Shown piece after piece: positions 27,498-36,845 of a stretch of 64,000 nucleotides of DNA. The DNA is from Solitalea agri (GTDB lineage Bacteria; Bacteroidota; Bacteroidia; Sphingobacteriales; Sphingobacteriaceae): the NCBI RefSeq assembly GCF_023914155.1, contig NZ_JAMWYS010000028.1, positions 286,137-350,136 on the forward strand, given 5' to 3'. Numbering within the stretch: position 1 is the first letter of the stretch; the number at the start of each line of letters is the position of its first letter. The notes under the pieces are model-generated. The model did not search any database. It was not told the origin of the DNA and saw only the letters and a list, made by a program, of their open reading frames with translations. The position numbers and the translations under genes were made by a program.

Positions 27498-29511
27498 TTA
27501 TTAAAGTAGAATCTGGCGCCAAAGATAGATTCTTTTTTCTTGGAGGATAAAAGAAATCCAATGGTTTAGCAAAAAAATGCGCCAACACAAGTGTAAATAA
27601 CTCCCCGGTTTGCTTAAAATTAACCTTTCTCGATCTTAAGGCTACAAATAATGAAAGACTAAAGCTTACCAGGAAATTCATCAGGCCAATCAAAAAAACA
27701 CCTAAAAGCGATGTTGCAACCGTAATTCCTGATAAATAATCTCCCAAAGTATAATAGGCCATTGCAAAACTTCCTCCGGCAAGCGTAACGTGACGAATGT
27801 CGAATGGTAAACCAGCTATTTGGCCGAATGTCCCGGCAAAACCCAGGAAAAAACCTAAAAATAAATTACCCATTAGCCCGCCATAGTTTCTTTCTACATA
27901 ATAACTGATTTTATCAATTGATTGCTGAGAAAAATACTTCTGCAATAAACGATAGTTCCTTATTCGTTTACCTACATTCCCATAGTGAATAACATTGTCA
28001 TAAAAACCGTTGATAATACCTGAAATGAAGAGGAAGACACCTGTTGTGGCTGCATATAGCACCGAAAGTGAATGTACTGGATCAATGCTTTTAACTGTTT
28101 TAAGCGCCACGGCTTCATTAACAATTAATTGACCCGTAAAATGATGGTAGGCCCATGCAATTAGGTACGGCAACGGTATTACAATTATTAAATTCCCTAA
28201 GAACGATACAAATTGGCTTCTGGATAGCTTTACGATTAGTTCTGCTGTTTTATCGAGATTAATGGTGTGATGTTTTTGATCATCTAAGGCGCTAGCCAGT
28301 GCGGAAGCGGTCATTGAAGGCTGCTTTGTAGCCAGGGTCGAGTGAGTAACAAAGATGGCGATAAAGCTGCCTGCATAATTCAAACTGAATAAAAACCCTT
28401 CTACTAGTGGAGCTGCTTTTAAACTAGCCAATATAAATTTTAGCCAGGTTGTAAACGAAATGATCAAGCCGCCCGCCATTGATTGCAACAAAAACTTGTA
28501 ATACTGTTTTGGGGTATTGGTAATATAATGTTCACCAGTTTGGCTGGTATGCTCCACCACCTGATAGGCCAACATTTCTGTATTTTCTTGGATATGTTGT
28601 CGTACCCCGTGTTTTTGATTCTCGAACCGAATCATTCGGGTAAACATTTCCACAGCCAATGTTAGCCTCAATTCTTTTGTTTCGCCTAGTATCGATCCTA
28701 ATAAGCGTCCTAAACGCTCAATGTTCTGTTCAATGCGTAATAGCAAATAAACTAAACTAATACTTACGCCGGTTCTTTTTTGTCCTCTTCTAACATTGTC
28801 AATAGCTTCGCGACATTGAGTTAGCATTACAAGAATATGCTTGTAAAGCTGGAGAATAGGTTCAAGGCTTTGATTGGGAGTCTGAATCAGTTCTACTAAC
28901 TTATTCACTTCATAGGAGAGTACCTGAAAAGGTGAATTGTAATTCTCAATATGGGGTAATCGAATGATCATTTCGGGCTCAAGGCCTAATGAAGTGATAC
29001 GGCTTGCTATAATTTGTGCCGATGAGAGTAATGAAGGATTGAATTCGTCGACAATCATTCGGTTTGTTTCCGCTTTGAAACCCATCAGTTCAAATAAGTC
29101 GCACCAGGTATCAGGGTTAACGGCTTCTACCCACTGATAATCATCGTGTTCATAGAATGTGTCGGCAATAACGCTTAAAAGCTCTTGTTTATCGATATAG
29201 TCTGGAAGTATTCGTTCATTTAGGCGTCTTAATAATTCGGTTATAAAACTTCTACGGGGTGAAATACCTAGTTCAGTAAATAAACGAATGTGGTTTTTAG
29301 AGTTGATGATCTGCTTAATAAATTGTTGAAAGGCAGCTAACAATTCAGAGTCATTTTTTAATTCACCTACCAAGAAATCAAGATTTTGTTGAGCCTCTGT
29401 AGCATTTGAAGCTGCTGATGGCCTTAAACTTTCCACCAGCATTATTAGTTCTTTCACCGAAAGGTCGGGCGATTGTTTGATGTGTGCTAATACTGACTTG
29501 ATTTTGTTCAT
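27490..29511 (-). CDS. Gcr-family membrane protein (annotated as site-specific recombinase)
   Basis: A 673-residue protein of the SpecificRecomb family (pfam10136; Neisseria Gcr). The first 320 residues are hydrophilic helices (for example [22 protein letters not shown]), and the second half has about six membrane segments (for example [36 protein letters not shown]). The family name says recombinase, but the sequence shows no tyrosine- or serine-recombinase residues and is clearly a polytopic membrane protein, so DNA recombination is unlikely to be its direct activity. It shares an 8-base overlap with the GDP-fucose synthase gene downstream, which hints at an envelope role. Confidence 0.85.
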   Translation of the reverse strand: MNKIKSVLAHIKQSPDLSVKELIMLVESLRPSAASNATEAQQNLDFLVGELKNDSELLAAFQQFIKQIINSKNHIRLFTELGISPRRSFITELLRRLNERILPDYIDKQELLSVIADTFYEHDDYQWVEAVNPDTWCDLFELMGFKAETNRMIVDEFNPSLLSSAQIIASRITSLGLEPEMIIRLPHIENYNSPFQVLSYEVNKLVELIQTPNQSLEPILQLYKHILVMLTQCREAIDNVRRGQKRTGVSISLVYLLLRIEQNIERLGRLLGSILGETKELRLTLAVEMFTRMIRFENQKHGVRQHIQENTEMLAYQVVEHTSQTGEHYITNTPKQYYKFLLQSMAGGLIISFTTWLKFILASLKAAPLVEGFLFSLNYAGSFIAIFVTHSTLATKQPSMTASALASALDDQKHHTINLDKTAELIVKLSRSQFVSFLGNLIIVIPLPYLIAWAYHHFTGQLIVNEAVALKTVKSIDPVHSLSVLYAATTGVFLFISGIINGFYDNVIHYGNVGKRIRNYRLLQKYFSQQSIDKISYYVERNYGGLMGNLFLGFFLGFAGTFGQIAGLPFDIRHVTLAGGSFAMAYYTLGDYLSGITVATSLLGVFLIGLMNFLVSFSLSLFVALRSRKVNFKQTGELFTLVLAHFFAKPLDFFYPPRKKNLSLAPDSTLINE

Positions 29512-29611
29512 TAAAAGATAACAACGGTTTGAATAAGTTATTGTTTAAATATAACAAATTGGATGCCTTCGCCTCGGAATAGCAAAACCTGCGGTTTTAG
29601 GTCGAACTTAT

Positions 29612-29619
29612 TATCTTTG
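29612..29619 (+). promoter_or_regulatory. -7 box directly before trmB
   Basis: TATCTTTG, an exact TAnnTTTG match, only four bases before the trmB GTG. Transcription would begin at or next to the start codon. Confidence 0.55.
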
Positions 29620-29623
29620 CGCC

Positions 29624-30265
29624 GTGGGAAAGAATAAAATACGTCAGTTTGCTGAGTTAGAAACGTTTCATAACGTTTTTCAAAAAGATGGTTCTTTGAA
29701 AGGAAAATGGAGAACCGAGTTTTTCAAAAATGAACATCCTATTGTTTTAGAACTTGCCTGTGGCAAGGGCGAATATTCTGTAAATCTAGCCAAGAAATTT
29801 CCAGAGAAAAACTTTATTGGTGTTGACTTAAAAGGCAACCGTTTATGGACGGGTGCAAAAATGGCTATAGAAGAAAGGATTGAAAACGTAGGGTTTTTAC
29901 GAATTCAGATAGAGCATCTTCAGTCGTATTTTGAGGTTGAGGAAGTAGACGAAATTTGGATCACGTTCCCTGATCCGCAGCCTCAAGTGAGCCGTGAGAA
30001 AAAGCGCTTAACCTCAATGCGCTTTCTTGACGTTTACCGTCCTGTGTTAAAAGAAAATGCGGTTATTCATCTTAAAACAGATAATGATCAGCTATATGAA
30101 TACACGTTGGAGGTAATTGAAGAAAACAAATTATCGTTGTTGGCAAATACAAATGATGTTTACAACTCTGAGCTTTTAGATGAACTGTTGTCGATAAAAA
30201 CGTATTACGAACGCAAGTATCTTTCGCAAGGCAAAAACATTAATTATGTTCGTTTCAGCCTATAA
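29624..30265 (+). CDS. trmB: tRNA (guanine-N7-)-methyltransferase
   Basis: Makes m7G46 in the variable loop of tRNAs using S-adenosylmethionine. The 213-residue product starts with GTG, and the start sequence MGKNKIRQFAE is what Bacteroidota TrmB proteins show. Motifs are the SAM site VLELACGKGEYSVNLA, NFIGVDLKGNR, and the catalytic ITFPDPQP (family TFPDPWPKKRH) followed by KKRLTSMRFL. Length is normal. A promoter box ends four bases before the GTG, so the mRNA may be leaderless. A hairpin lies downstream. Confidence 0.95.
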   Translation: MGKNKIRQFAELETFHNVFQKDGSLKGKWRTEFFKNEHPIVLELACGKGEYSVNLAKKFPEKNFIGVDLKGNRLWTGAKMAIEERIENVGFLRIQIEHLQSYFEVEEVDEIWITFPDPQPQVSREKKRLTSMRFLDVYRPVLKENAVIHLKTDNDQLYEYTLEVIEENKLSLLANTNDVYNSELLDELLSIKTYYERKYLSQGKNINYVRFSL

Positions 30266-30301
30266 AATCTAACAATACATTTATTGTCTTTTTGCTTTCC
30301 G

Positions 30302-30339
30302 AAACCCTGTTTACGTTATAGTTGCAGGGTTTTACTTTG
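30302..30339 (+). terminator. Probable terminator of trmB
   Basis: AAACCCTG (30302-30309) pairs with CAGGGTTT (30325-30332) around a 15-base loop, followed by TACTTTG. Moderate strength. Confidence 0.6.
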
Positions 30340-30420
30340 TTTATGTGGTTCTGTTTGACTATTGCCGCTAAATAGGCTAAATTTCTGGAAAATTTGCACT
30401 GACCAAAGCATTGTGAACCA

Positions 30421-30753
30421 ATGAAAGACCCCAATTTTTTTGAGAAAGTTTTTGATGTGGTACGAATGATTCCTCCAGGGAGGGTTACCTCGTACGGCGC
30501 AATTGCTAATTTCCTTGGAACCCGTGGCTCGTCGAGAATGGTAGGCTGGGCTATGCATGCCGCCTCTTCGGCGATACCTCCAATTCCGGCTCATCGTGTG
30601 GTCAATAGTGCCGGATTACTGACCGGAAAAGTGCATTTTGGAACCCCAACCTTAATGGAAGAGTTGCTTGCAAGTGAAGGCATTATGGTTTACAATGATA
30701 AAATTCAGAGCTTCAAAAAACATTTCTGGGATCCGAGTGTAGAACTTAAGTAG
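30421..30753 (+). CDS. Alkyltransferase-like protein (MGMT family, no catalytic Cys)
   Basis: A 110-residue protein equal to the DNA-binding C-terminal domain of O6-alkylguanine-DNA alkyltransferase. The helix-turn-helix (PPGRVTSYGAIANFLG, then GSSRMVGWAM) and the active-site loop are conserved, but the motif that is PCHRV in true enzymes reads PAHRV here, so the methyl-accepting cysteine is replaced by alanine. It therefore belongs with ATL proteins, which bind O6-alkylguanine and hand the lesion to nucleotide excision repair; the best known ATLs have Trp at this site. It is monocistronic. Confidence 0.9.
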   Translation: MKDPNFFEKVFDVVRMIPPGRVTSYGAIANFLGTRGSSRMVGWAMHAASSAIPPIPAHRVVNSAGLLTGKVHFGTPTLMEELLASEGIMVYNDKIQSFKKHFWDPSVELK

Positions 30754-30814
30754 TAATTAATTTGAGCGCTTTTTAGGCTTATCTATCAATTTCAGACTTA
30801 CAATAAATACAGAT

Positions 30815-31159
30815 ATGGGTAAATTAATCGAAGAATTTAACAACTACCGCAGCCGTATGAATGAGCGGGTAATGGAAACCGCCAATACAAATATTAAACG
30901 TTTTTACGCTTTGGATACAACGTCTTATGCTGATGGAGCACTAAACGTAAAAACTAAAGAATTGCTTGGATTAGTGGCTTCAATGGTGTTGCGTTGTGAC
31001 GATTGTATAAAATATCACTTGGGTAAATGCAAAGAGGCAGGGGTTAATAATGAAGAAATGAACGAAACGTTTATGATTGCGATGCTGGTGGGAGGTTCAA
31101 TTGTTATTCCACATTACCGAAGAGCTGTGGAGTATTGGGACGAACTGAACGAAGAATAA
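30815..31159 (+). CDS. Carboxymuconolactone decarboxylase-family (AhpD-like) protein
   Basis: A 114-residue all-helical protein. The AhpD-like peroxidase signature CxxC with a following His is present in RCDDCIKYHLGKC, and the helix GLVASMVLRCD precedes it. The family includes thiol-dependent reductases and decarboxylases; the CxxC favours a redox role. It lies 61 bases after the alkyltransferase-like gene, with a metallo-hydrolase gene following by 69 bases, so the three may form a loose operon. The substrate is unknown. Confidence 0.87.
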   Translation: MGKLIEEFNNYRSRMNERVMETANTNIKRFYALDTTSYADGALNVKTKELLGLVASMVLRCDDCIKYHLGKCKEAGVNNEEMNETFMIAMLVGGSIVIPHYRRAVEYWDELNEE

Positions 31160-31228
31160 TGAGGTGGTTCACAATTAATCGATCTTTATTTGTTAAATTA
31201 AATCTCCGGTAAACTAAAAACAACCACA

Positions 31229-31981
31229 ATGAACTTCATCTATTACGGACACTCGTGCTTTGCTATTGAAACCAATGGCAAAACGCTACTATTCGATCCT
31301 TTTATATCAGGAAATGAACTGGCAAAAAACATAGATATACAGCAGATAAGAGCAGATTATATCCTGATTTCTCATGCACACTCAGATCATACTGCCGATG
31401 TGGAGTTAATAGCTAAGAACACAGGGGCCAAAATTATTTCCACTTTTGAGATCGTAACACATTATCAACAGAAAGGATTTGAGGGGCATCCGATGAATTT
31501 TGGTGGGAAGTGGGATTTTGATTTTGGTCGTGTTAAAATGGTTCAGGCTATGCACACCAGTAGTTTTGCCGATGGCAGTTATGGTGGCGCTGCCGGAGGG
31601 TTTATCTTAACCCTTGAAGGGAAGAGCATTTACTACTCAGGTGATACTGCCCTGTTTAGCGATATGGAGCTCTTTGGAAGAATGCATAATATTACCTGGG
31701 CCATATTGCCGGTGGGTGATAATTTTACTATGGATGTAGAACAGGCATTAATGGCATCCCTAATGCTTGATTGTGATCAGGTTATTGGTGTTCATTACGA
31801 TACCTTTGGTTACATTATGATTGATCATGTTGGAGCCAAAGAAAAGTTTGCCGCTAAAGGAAAAGAATTGCATCTGCTTTCAATCGGAGAGCATTTAAAC
31901 CTTTCATTTGAAGGTGTTAGTGTTTCAGAGATGAATAAGCATAATTTTATGGATGATAATCCGAAAGGAGAGGTTATTTAA
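31229..31981 (+). CDS. Metal-dependent hydrolase, UPF0173/MBL fold
   Basis: A 250-residue metallo-beta-lactamase-fold protein. It has GHSCFAIE and LFDPFISGN at the start, the zinc-binding ISHAHSDHTAD (HxHxDH), His in QAMHTSS, Asp in YSGDTALF and a late His in GVHYDTFGY, which together complete a dinuclear metal site. This is the UPF0173/YtkL-like group, whose natural substrate is not established. The last codons are followed almost at once by a bidirectional terminator. Confidence 0.9.
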   Translation: MNFIYYGHSCFAIETNGKTLLFDPFISGNELAKNIDIQQIRADYILISHAHSDHTADVELIAKNTGAKIISTFEIVTHYQQKGFEGHPMNFGGKWDFDFGRVKMVQAMHTSSFADGSYGGAAGGFILTLEGKSIYYSGDTALFSDMELFGRMHNITWAILPVGDNFTMDVEQALMASLMLDCDQVIGVHYDTFGYIMIDHVGAKEKFAAKGKELHLLSIGEHLNLSFEGVSVSEMNKHNFMDDNPKGEVI

Positions 31982-31989
31982 GATTCTAG

Positions 31990-32029
31990 AAACTGACTTT
32001 CTCTAACCCTGAGAGAAAGTCAGTTTTTT
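31990..32029. terminator. Bidirectional terminator overlapping the end of the acetyltransferase gene
   Basis: A perfect 15-bp stem, AAACTGACTTTCTCT (31990-32004) against 32012-32026, loop AACCCTG, followed by TTT. The right arm contains the stop codon and last two codons of the convergent acetyltransferase gene. Confidence 0.85.
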
Positions 32030-32535
32030 AAAATGGAGTAAACATAAGAGTCCATAATTTCATGGTTTTTAATGACACTAAAACGTAAGATTGCTTCATG
32101 AATAAAACCAGCTTTTTCCAGTACTTTCATTGATGCCTGATTTCGCTCAAATACCTCGGCATAAATTCGTATAATATTGAAGTTGTCAAAGGCATAATCT
32201 ACAAAGGCGTCTACAGCTTCACTCATTATGTTTCGGTTCCAAAACGATTCTCCGAGCCAGTACCCAATTTCCGCATTGATTCGAGAAGTATCTTCTTTAA
32301 GGAAAATGCCAATTCCTCCAACGGCATAACCATCAACTACAATAGCCATATTCGTGGGCGGATCAACGCCTTCATTCTTTGCAATCCATTCTTCAGCGTC
32401 TTTTAATGTATAAGGATGAGGGAAATAATCCCTAACATTATCCCATACAGCTTTACTATTAGCGTTTTCTGCTAATGACTTTGCATCGTCTTTTTGCCAG
32501 GGTCTTAGTACGCTTCGTTTAAGTTTTATTTGCAT
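32020..32535 (-). CDS. GNAT-family acetyltransferase (RimJ/RimL type)
   Basis: A 171-residue acetyltransferase using acetyl-CoA. The N-terminal LRPWQKDDAKSLAENAN, the central AEIGYWLGESFWNRNIMSEA (motif A with the CoA-binding loop) and the late ERNQASMKVLEKAGF are hallmarks of the RimJ/RimL N-acetyltransferase branch that modifies protein N termini or small molecules. The actual substrate is unknown. Its final codons lie within a shared terminator stem. It is divergent from the TonB-dependent receptor gene. Confidence 0.92.
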   Translation of the reverse strand: MQIKLKRSVLRPWQKDDAKSLAENANSKAVWDNVRDYFPHPYTLKDAEEWIAKNEGVDPPTNMAIVVDGYAVGGIGIFLKEDTSRINAEIGYWLGESFWNRNIMSEAVDAFVDYAFDNFNIIRIYAEVFERNQASMKVLEKAGFIHEAILRFSVIKNHEIMDSYVYSILKN

Positions 32536-32862
32536 TATTTAACTAATTATTGATTGGTGGTTAAAATTGAAACTAAGCTATTTTTAATATACAAAGTTCT
32601 TAGATAACAACAGCTGCTATACACAATTTGCATAATATCCTATTCTAATAAGTTAGGCAAAAACGAAAAGCTTATTCACCCTTAATCATTCAGTCTCTTA
32701 TCAAAAAGTTCGTTTACAATATAATTTGAGGCTTTTAGTATCAAACATTATACAATTATTTAATATTTATCGTTAGCATACTTTATTGTCATGTAATACT
32801 TTTGCCGAACATTAACTCTATCTAACTAAGCAGATCTAAATTTTATTCTACTTTATTACAGC
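32536..32862. other. Divergent intergenic region before TonB receptor
   Basis: A 327-base AT-rich stretch between the acetyltransferase (minus) and receptor (plus) genes. The receptor promoter lies at its right end. No frame or long repeat is visible in the rest. Confidence 0.5.
32797..32804 (+). promoter_or_regulatory. -7 box of the TonB receptor promoter
   Basis: TACTTTTG, an exact TAnnTTTG match. TTAG at 32773-32776, 20 bases upstream, is a fair -33 element. It gives a leader of about 50 bases. Confidence 0.6.
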
Positions 32863-35244
32863 ATGCTAGAAACAGCCTTAAAAAAATCCAAACTCTTAGT
32901 TATTCTGCTTATATGCAGTATTACAGCTTTTGCCCAGCAAAAAAATAAAACGACCATAAGTGGTTACGTAAAACAAAGCGAGAACGGTGAAAACATTATT
33001 GGTGCATCGGTTTCAATTAAAGAAAACGGAAGCGGAGCCTCTACTAATAGTTATGGATTTTATTCCATAAGTGTAAGACCGGGCAGTTACACCCTAGTGT
33101 TTCAATACCTGGGTTTTAAAACACTTGAGAAGAAAGTCACCATTACAAGCTCAACAACATTAAATATTAATCTTGAGGCAGAGGGTAAGCAAATAAACGA
33201 AGTGGTGGTTAGTTCTTCGGGTGTAAAAAAGAACGTTACCAGTATGGATATGGGAGTGAATAAACTCGAAATGCGTTCCCTGCAAAAAATGCCGGCACTC
33301 ATGGGCGAAGTAGATATTGTTCGTAGTATTCAGCTTTTGCCGGGAATAAGCACCGTTGGAGAAGGCTCTTCTGGCTTTAATGTGCGTGGCGGCGGAGTTG
33401 ATCAAAATCTAATCCTTCTGGATGAATCACCAGTTTACAATAGCTCCCATCTTTTTGGTTTCTTTTCAGTATTTGATCCTGATGCGGTAAAAGATGTAAA
33501 ACTGATAAAAGGAGGAATTCCGGCCATGTATGGAGGCAGATTGTCTTCAATTCTGGATGTCCGAATGAAAGATGGAAACGTTAATAACTTCAGTACATCA
33601 GGTGGAATAGGAACTGTTTCAGCTCGTTTTTTGGCCGAAGCTCCCATTGTGAAAGGGAAAGGGTCGTTTGTAATTGCTGCCCGAAGATCGTATGCTGATA
33701 TGTTCCTGAAACTTTCTCCGGATGAAAGTCTGAATAAAAACTCCGCTTATTTTTATGATCTAAGCGGAAAAGCAAACTATACAATCAATGAGAATAACCG
33801 ATTATACCTATCGGGCTATTTTGGGAAGGATAATTTTGGCTTTGCTGAGCGTTTTGCAATGAATTGGGGCAACGGAACCGGAACCTTACGGTGGAATCAT
33901 ACATTCAACCCTAGCCTTTTTGCAAACTTTACCGCTGTGTATAGTAACTATGATTATTCCTTAGGTATTCCTAGTGGTGTAAATGCCTTCGATTGGACCT
34001 CTAAAATTATTAATCAAACTATAAAAGGCGATCTTTCATATTACGCTAATCAAAACAATAAACTGAGTTTTGGTGCCAATGCCACTTTTTACAGGTTTAA
34101 ACCCGGTTCGGCAACAACAGCCGATCAAAATACCTCATTCAATGACATAGCTCTGCAAACTCAGCTAGGGCAAGAGTATGCCGCATATGTGGATAATGAG
34201 CAAAAGATAACGGAAAAACTTTCGGCACAATATGGCTTAAGGTTATCAGCATTCAATTATGTAAGTGGTCAAAATAACTTTACGGTAAACGAATACGAAG
34301 GAATTACTGGTCAACGAAAGGAACCTGTTAATCCAAAAACATACAACAAAGGCGATGTTATTAAAACCTATTATAATCTCGAACCACGACTTTCGCTTCG
34401 CTACGTATTAACGGATGAATCATCGGTTAAAGCCAGTTATAACCGCACCACACAGTACTTACACTTAATTTCTAACACAACCGCTGCCACGCCGCTGGAT
34501 GTTTGGCAGCCAACAACGAATAATATTAAACCTGAATGGGCTGATCAGGTGGCGTTGGGTTATTTCCGAAACTTCAAAAACAACAGCATTGAGTTTTCGT
34601 TGGAGGGCTTTTATAAGAAAATGCAGAACCAGATCGATTATATTGATGGAGCCCAACTTTTCTTAAATAGCAATTTAGAAAGCGAACTGTTGTATGGTAA
34701 TGCCCGGGCCTACGGTCTTGAATTTTATTTGAAGAAAAACACTGGCAAATTAAATGGTTGGATAAGTTACACATGGTCGAAATCGGAACGCCAAATTGAT
34801 GGCATTAATAACGATAATTATTATCCAAGCAAATACGACAAAACGCATAACCTTTCGGTGGTTGGTATTTATGATATGAGTAAACGTTGGAGCTTTTCGG
34901 CCATATTTACCTATTCAACTGGTGTGAGCACCACCTTCCCAAATGGCAGGTATGAAATAGATGGAATTGTTGTTCCTCATAATACCACTAATAGCCGCAA
35001 TAATTACCGTATTCCATCTTATAATCGTTTAGATATTTCGGCAACACTTTATCCGCGTCATAAACCAGGAAGTAAATATGAAAGTAACTGGGTGTTCTCT
35101 ATTTACAACCTTTATGCTCGCCGTAATCCATATACCATTTATTTTCAACCAAGTGAAAACAATCCTCAGGTAACTGAAGCCCGTCGACTATCAATTATCG
35201 GATCGCTAATCCCTTCTGTTACTTATAATTTTAATTTCAGATAA
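32863..35244 (+). CDS. TonB-dependent outer-membrane receptor
   Basis: A 793-residue outer-membrane transporter. A signal peptide (residues 1-24, ending ITAFAQ) is followed by a CarboxypepD_reg-like domain (about 30-110, TISGYVKQSENGENIIGASV), a plug domain (about 125-240, with FNVRGGGVDQNLILLDE and PAMYGGRLSSILDV) and a 22-strand barrel that closes with SVTYNFNFR. It imports a ligand using TonB/ExbBD energy. It pairs with a DUF4249 lipoprotein gene three bases downstream, a typical Bacteroidota arrangement distinct from SusC/SusD. The ligand is unknown. Confidence 0.95.
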   Translation: MLETALKKSKLLVILLICSITAFAQQKNKTTISGYVKQSENGENIIGASVSIKENGSGASTNSYGFYSISVRPGSYTLVFQYLGFKTLEKKVTITSSTTLNINLEAEGKQINEVVVSSSGVKKNVTSMDMGVNKLEMRSLQKMPALMGEVDIVRSIQLLPGISTVGEGSSGFNVRGGGVDQNLILLDESPVYNSSHLFGFFSVFDPDAVKDVKLIKGGIPAMYGGRLSSILDVRMKDGNVNNFSTSGGIGTVSARFLAEAPIVKGKGSFVIAARRSYADMFLKLSPDESLNKNSAYFYDLSGKANYTINENNRLYLSGYFGKDNFGFAERFAMNWGNGTGTLRWNHTFNPSLFANFTAVYSNYDYSLGIPSGVNAFDWTSKIINQTIKGDLSYYANQNNKLSFGANATFYRFKPGSATTADQNTSFNDIALQTQLGQEYAAYVDNEQKITEKLSAQYGLRLSAFNYVSGQNNFTVNEYEGITGQRKEPVNPKTYNKGDVIKTYYNLEPRLSLRYVLTDESSVKASYNRTTQYLHLISNTTAATPLDVWQPTTNNIKPEWADQVALGYFRNFKNNSIEFSLEGFYKKMQNQIDYIDGAQLFLNSNLESELLYGNARAYGLEFYLKKNTGKLNGWISYTWSKSERQIDGINNDNYYPSKYDKTHNLSVVGIYDMSKRWSFSAIFTYSTGVSTTFPNGRYEIDGIVVPHNTTNSRNNYRIPSYNRLDISATLYPRHKPGSKYESNWVFSIYNLYARRNPYTIYFQPSENNPQVTEARRLSIIGSLIPSVTYNFNFR

Positions 35245-35247
35245 TCT

Positions 35248-36096
35248 ATGAATACGCGCTATATACTATTTATACTTTGTTGCATGACTGTTTTAGTAAG
35301 TTCATGCGAAGATGTGGTGGATGTAAATTTGGATTCGGGGCCACCCCTGTTAGCCGTGGACGGATGGCTGACAGATAGAGATATTCCTGATACAATTAAA
35401 GTAACGCAAACATCGCCTTATTTTTCAAACACTGCTCCGTTGAGTGTGGTAGGGGCAAAAGTTACACTTACAACCAGCTCCGGCGAAAGTGAACAGCTTA
35501 CGGAACTTAGTTCAGGTAAGTTTATCGTACAAAATATCAGAAGTATAGAAGGTGTATCTTATACTTTAAAAATTGAACACGATGGAGAGGTTTATGAAGC
35601 AAAAACGACGGCAACCCGCCAAAGCTTTCTGTTAGATTCCTTAACATTTGAATTTCGTGAAAAATCAATTGGGCAGAAGGAAGATGGATACATAGTACAG
35701 TATTATGGTAAAGAATTAGAAGGCAAAGGCGACGCATGTCGGCTGAAGATTAAAAAGAATGGAGTTTACTTAAACTCAAAAGAAGACCTGAATTATATGA
35801 ATGATGACTTTGTAGATAGTGCATCATTTAAAAAAGTTCGCATGTTTACTGAAAAACCGTTTCAACTGAATGATGAGGTAATAGTTGAAACATGGTCGAT
35901 AACCATGGATGCGTATCATTTCTATGATGAGTTAAGAGCGCAGGTAAATAATGGGGGAATCTTTGCCAACCCTCCGGCAAATGTCAGAACAAATGTTAAG
36001 AACATTAATTCTTCTTCCTCGAAGAAAGCAGTAGGTTATTTTGGTGCTTCGCTGGTAAGCTCTGTTAGCGCTAAAGTTACTGATGCGGATAAATAA
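35248..36096 (+). CDS. DUF4249 lipoprotein
   Basis: A 282-residue lipoprotein with lipobox VSSC (Cys20) and the DUF4249 start CEDVVDVNL followed by LLAVDGWLTD. The domain is beta-rich (VVGAKVTLTTSSGES, YTLKIEHDGEVYEA). DUF4249 proteins accompany TonB receptors and probably serve as surface-exposed binding partners, by analogy with SusD; there is no biochemical proof. It is three bases behind the receptor gene, certainly the same transcript. A bidirectional terminator follows. Confidence 0.92.
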   Translation: MNTRYILFILCCMTVLVSSCEDVVDVNLDSGPPLLAVDGWLTDRDIPDTIKVTQTSPYFSNTAPLSVVGAKVTLTTSSGESEQLTELSSGKFIVQNIRSIEGVSYTLKIEHDGEVYEAKTTATRQSFLLDSLTFEFREKSIGQKEDGYIVQYYGKELEGKGDACRLKIKKNGVYLNSKEDLNYMNDDFVDSASFKKVRMFTEKPFQLNDEVIVETWSITMDAYHFYDELRAQVNNGGIFANPPANVRTNVKNINSSSSKKAVGYFGASLVSSVSAKVTDADK

Positions 36097-36120
36097 AAAA
36101 TGCTTAATCTGAAGTTAAAA

Positions 36121-36156
36121 GAAAAACGGCTTGATTTATCAGGCCGTTTTTCTTTT
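36121..36156. terminator. Bidirectional terminator
   Basis: GAAAAACGGC (36121-36130) pairs with GCCGTTTTTC (36143-36152), and inner bases extend the stem. It sits between the convergent DUF4249 and SGNH hydrolase genes. Confidence 0.8.
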
Positions 36157-36160
36157 ATAG

Positions 36161-36769
36161 TTATTTTAATCTTTCTTTTATTATTGGCAATGCCAACTTT
36201 GCCCATTCAGCATACATCTTTCCCGAATAATGCAACTGATCACTTGCCAAGTAAGTCAAATCATCCAGTACCTTATAAGAACTTGGCGTAATGTCGGTAT
36301 AGCTAACTCCGTACCGGGTGCACTCTTCATTATTAACTGCATTAAAACGATTTATGGCTGCGGTAATCGTTTCGCGATTCTCTTTGCCAAAAGGAGTTGC
36401 TCCCCAATCCGGTATCGACAGAACAAAGACTCTTTTCCGGTTTCCTCCAGCGAACTTATTAGCAATTCGTAATAACCGTCTGAAATCCCTTCTATAGGCT
36501 TCAGTGCTTCGTTTTCTATATTGATTATTAACTCCAATTAAAAGGGTGACAAAGTCAAAAGTTTCTGATAGTTGGGCCTTTTCAATGCCTGCCATTAACT
36601 CGTCTGTAGTCCAACCGGTTGTGGCAATGATTTTCGGGTTGGCTACATTAAGTCCATCTGAATTTAAAAAACTTGCCAGTTGAACTGGGTATCTGTCGGT
36701 TTCTTCAACAGCTTCGCCTATTGTATAAGAATCGCCAAGGGCTAAGTATGTGATTTTTTGTTGTGACAT
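36161..36769 (-). CDS. SGNH/GDSL hydrolase
   Basis: A 202-residue esterase-type hydrolase with no signal peptide. Block I is ALGDSYTIGE with nucleophile Ser14, block III is LLIGVNNQYR (oxyanion Asn) and block V is DQLHYSG with the catalytic Asp and His. The acyl substrate is unknown: lipases, acetylxylan and other carbohydrate esterases all share this fold. It is monocistronic, 76 bases upstream of nothing but the lipB end on the same strand. Confidence 0.9.
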   Translation of the reverse strand: MSQQKITYLALGDSYTIGEAVEETDRYPVQLASFLNSDGLNVANPKIIATTGWTTDELMAGIEKAQLSETFDFVTLLIGVNNQYRKRSTEAYRRDFRRLLRIANKFAGGNRKRVFVLSIPDWGATPFGKENRETITAAINRFNAVNNEECTRYGVSYTDITPSSYKVLDDLTYLASDQLHYSGKMYAEWAKLALPIIKERLK

Positions 36770-36845
36770 TGGGTAAAACTAACCAAAGTTGGATAAAACG
36801 TTGAAAGTGTTCCTTTAATATTTTAAAAGAATTAAATGGAAGTCT

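Noticed and set aside
36100..36291. A plus-strand frame of 63 codons after the DUF4249 gene
   Set aside because: It runs through the bidirectional terminator and overlaps the well-supported SGNH hydrolase gene on the other strand.
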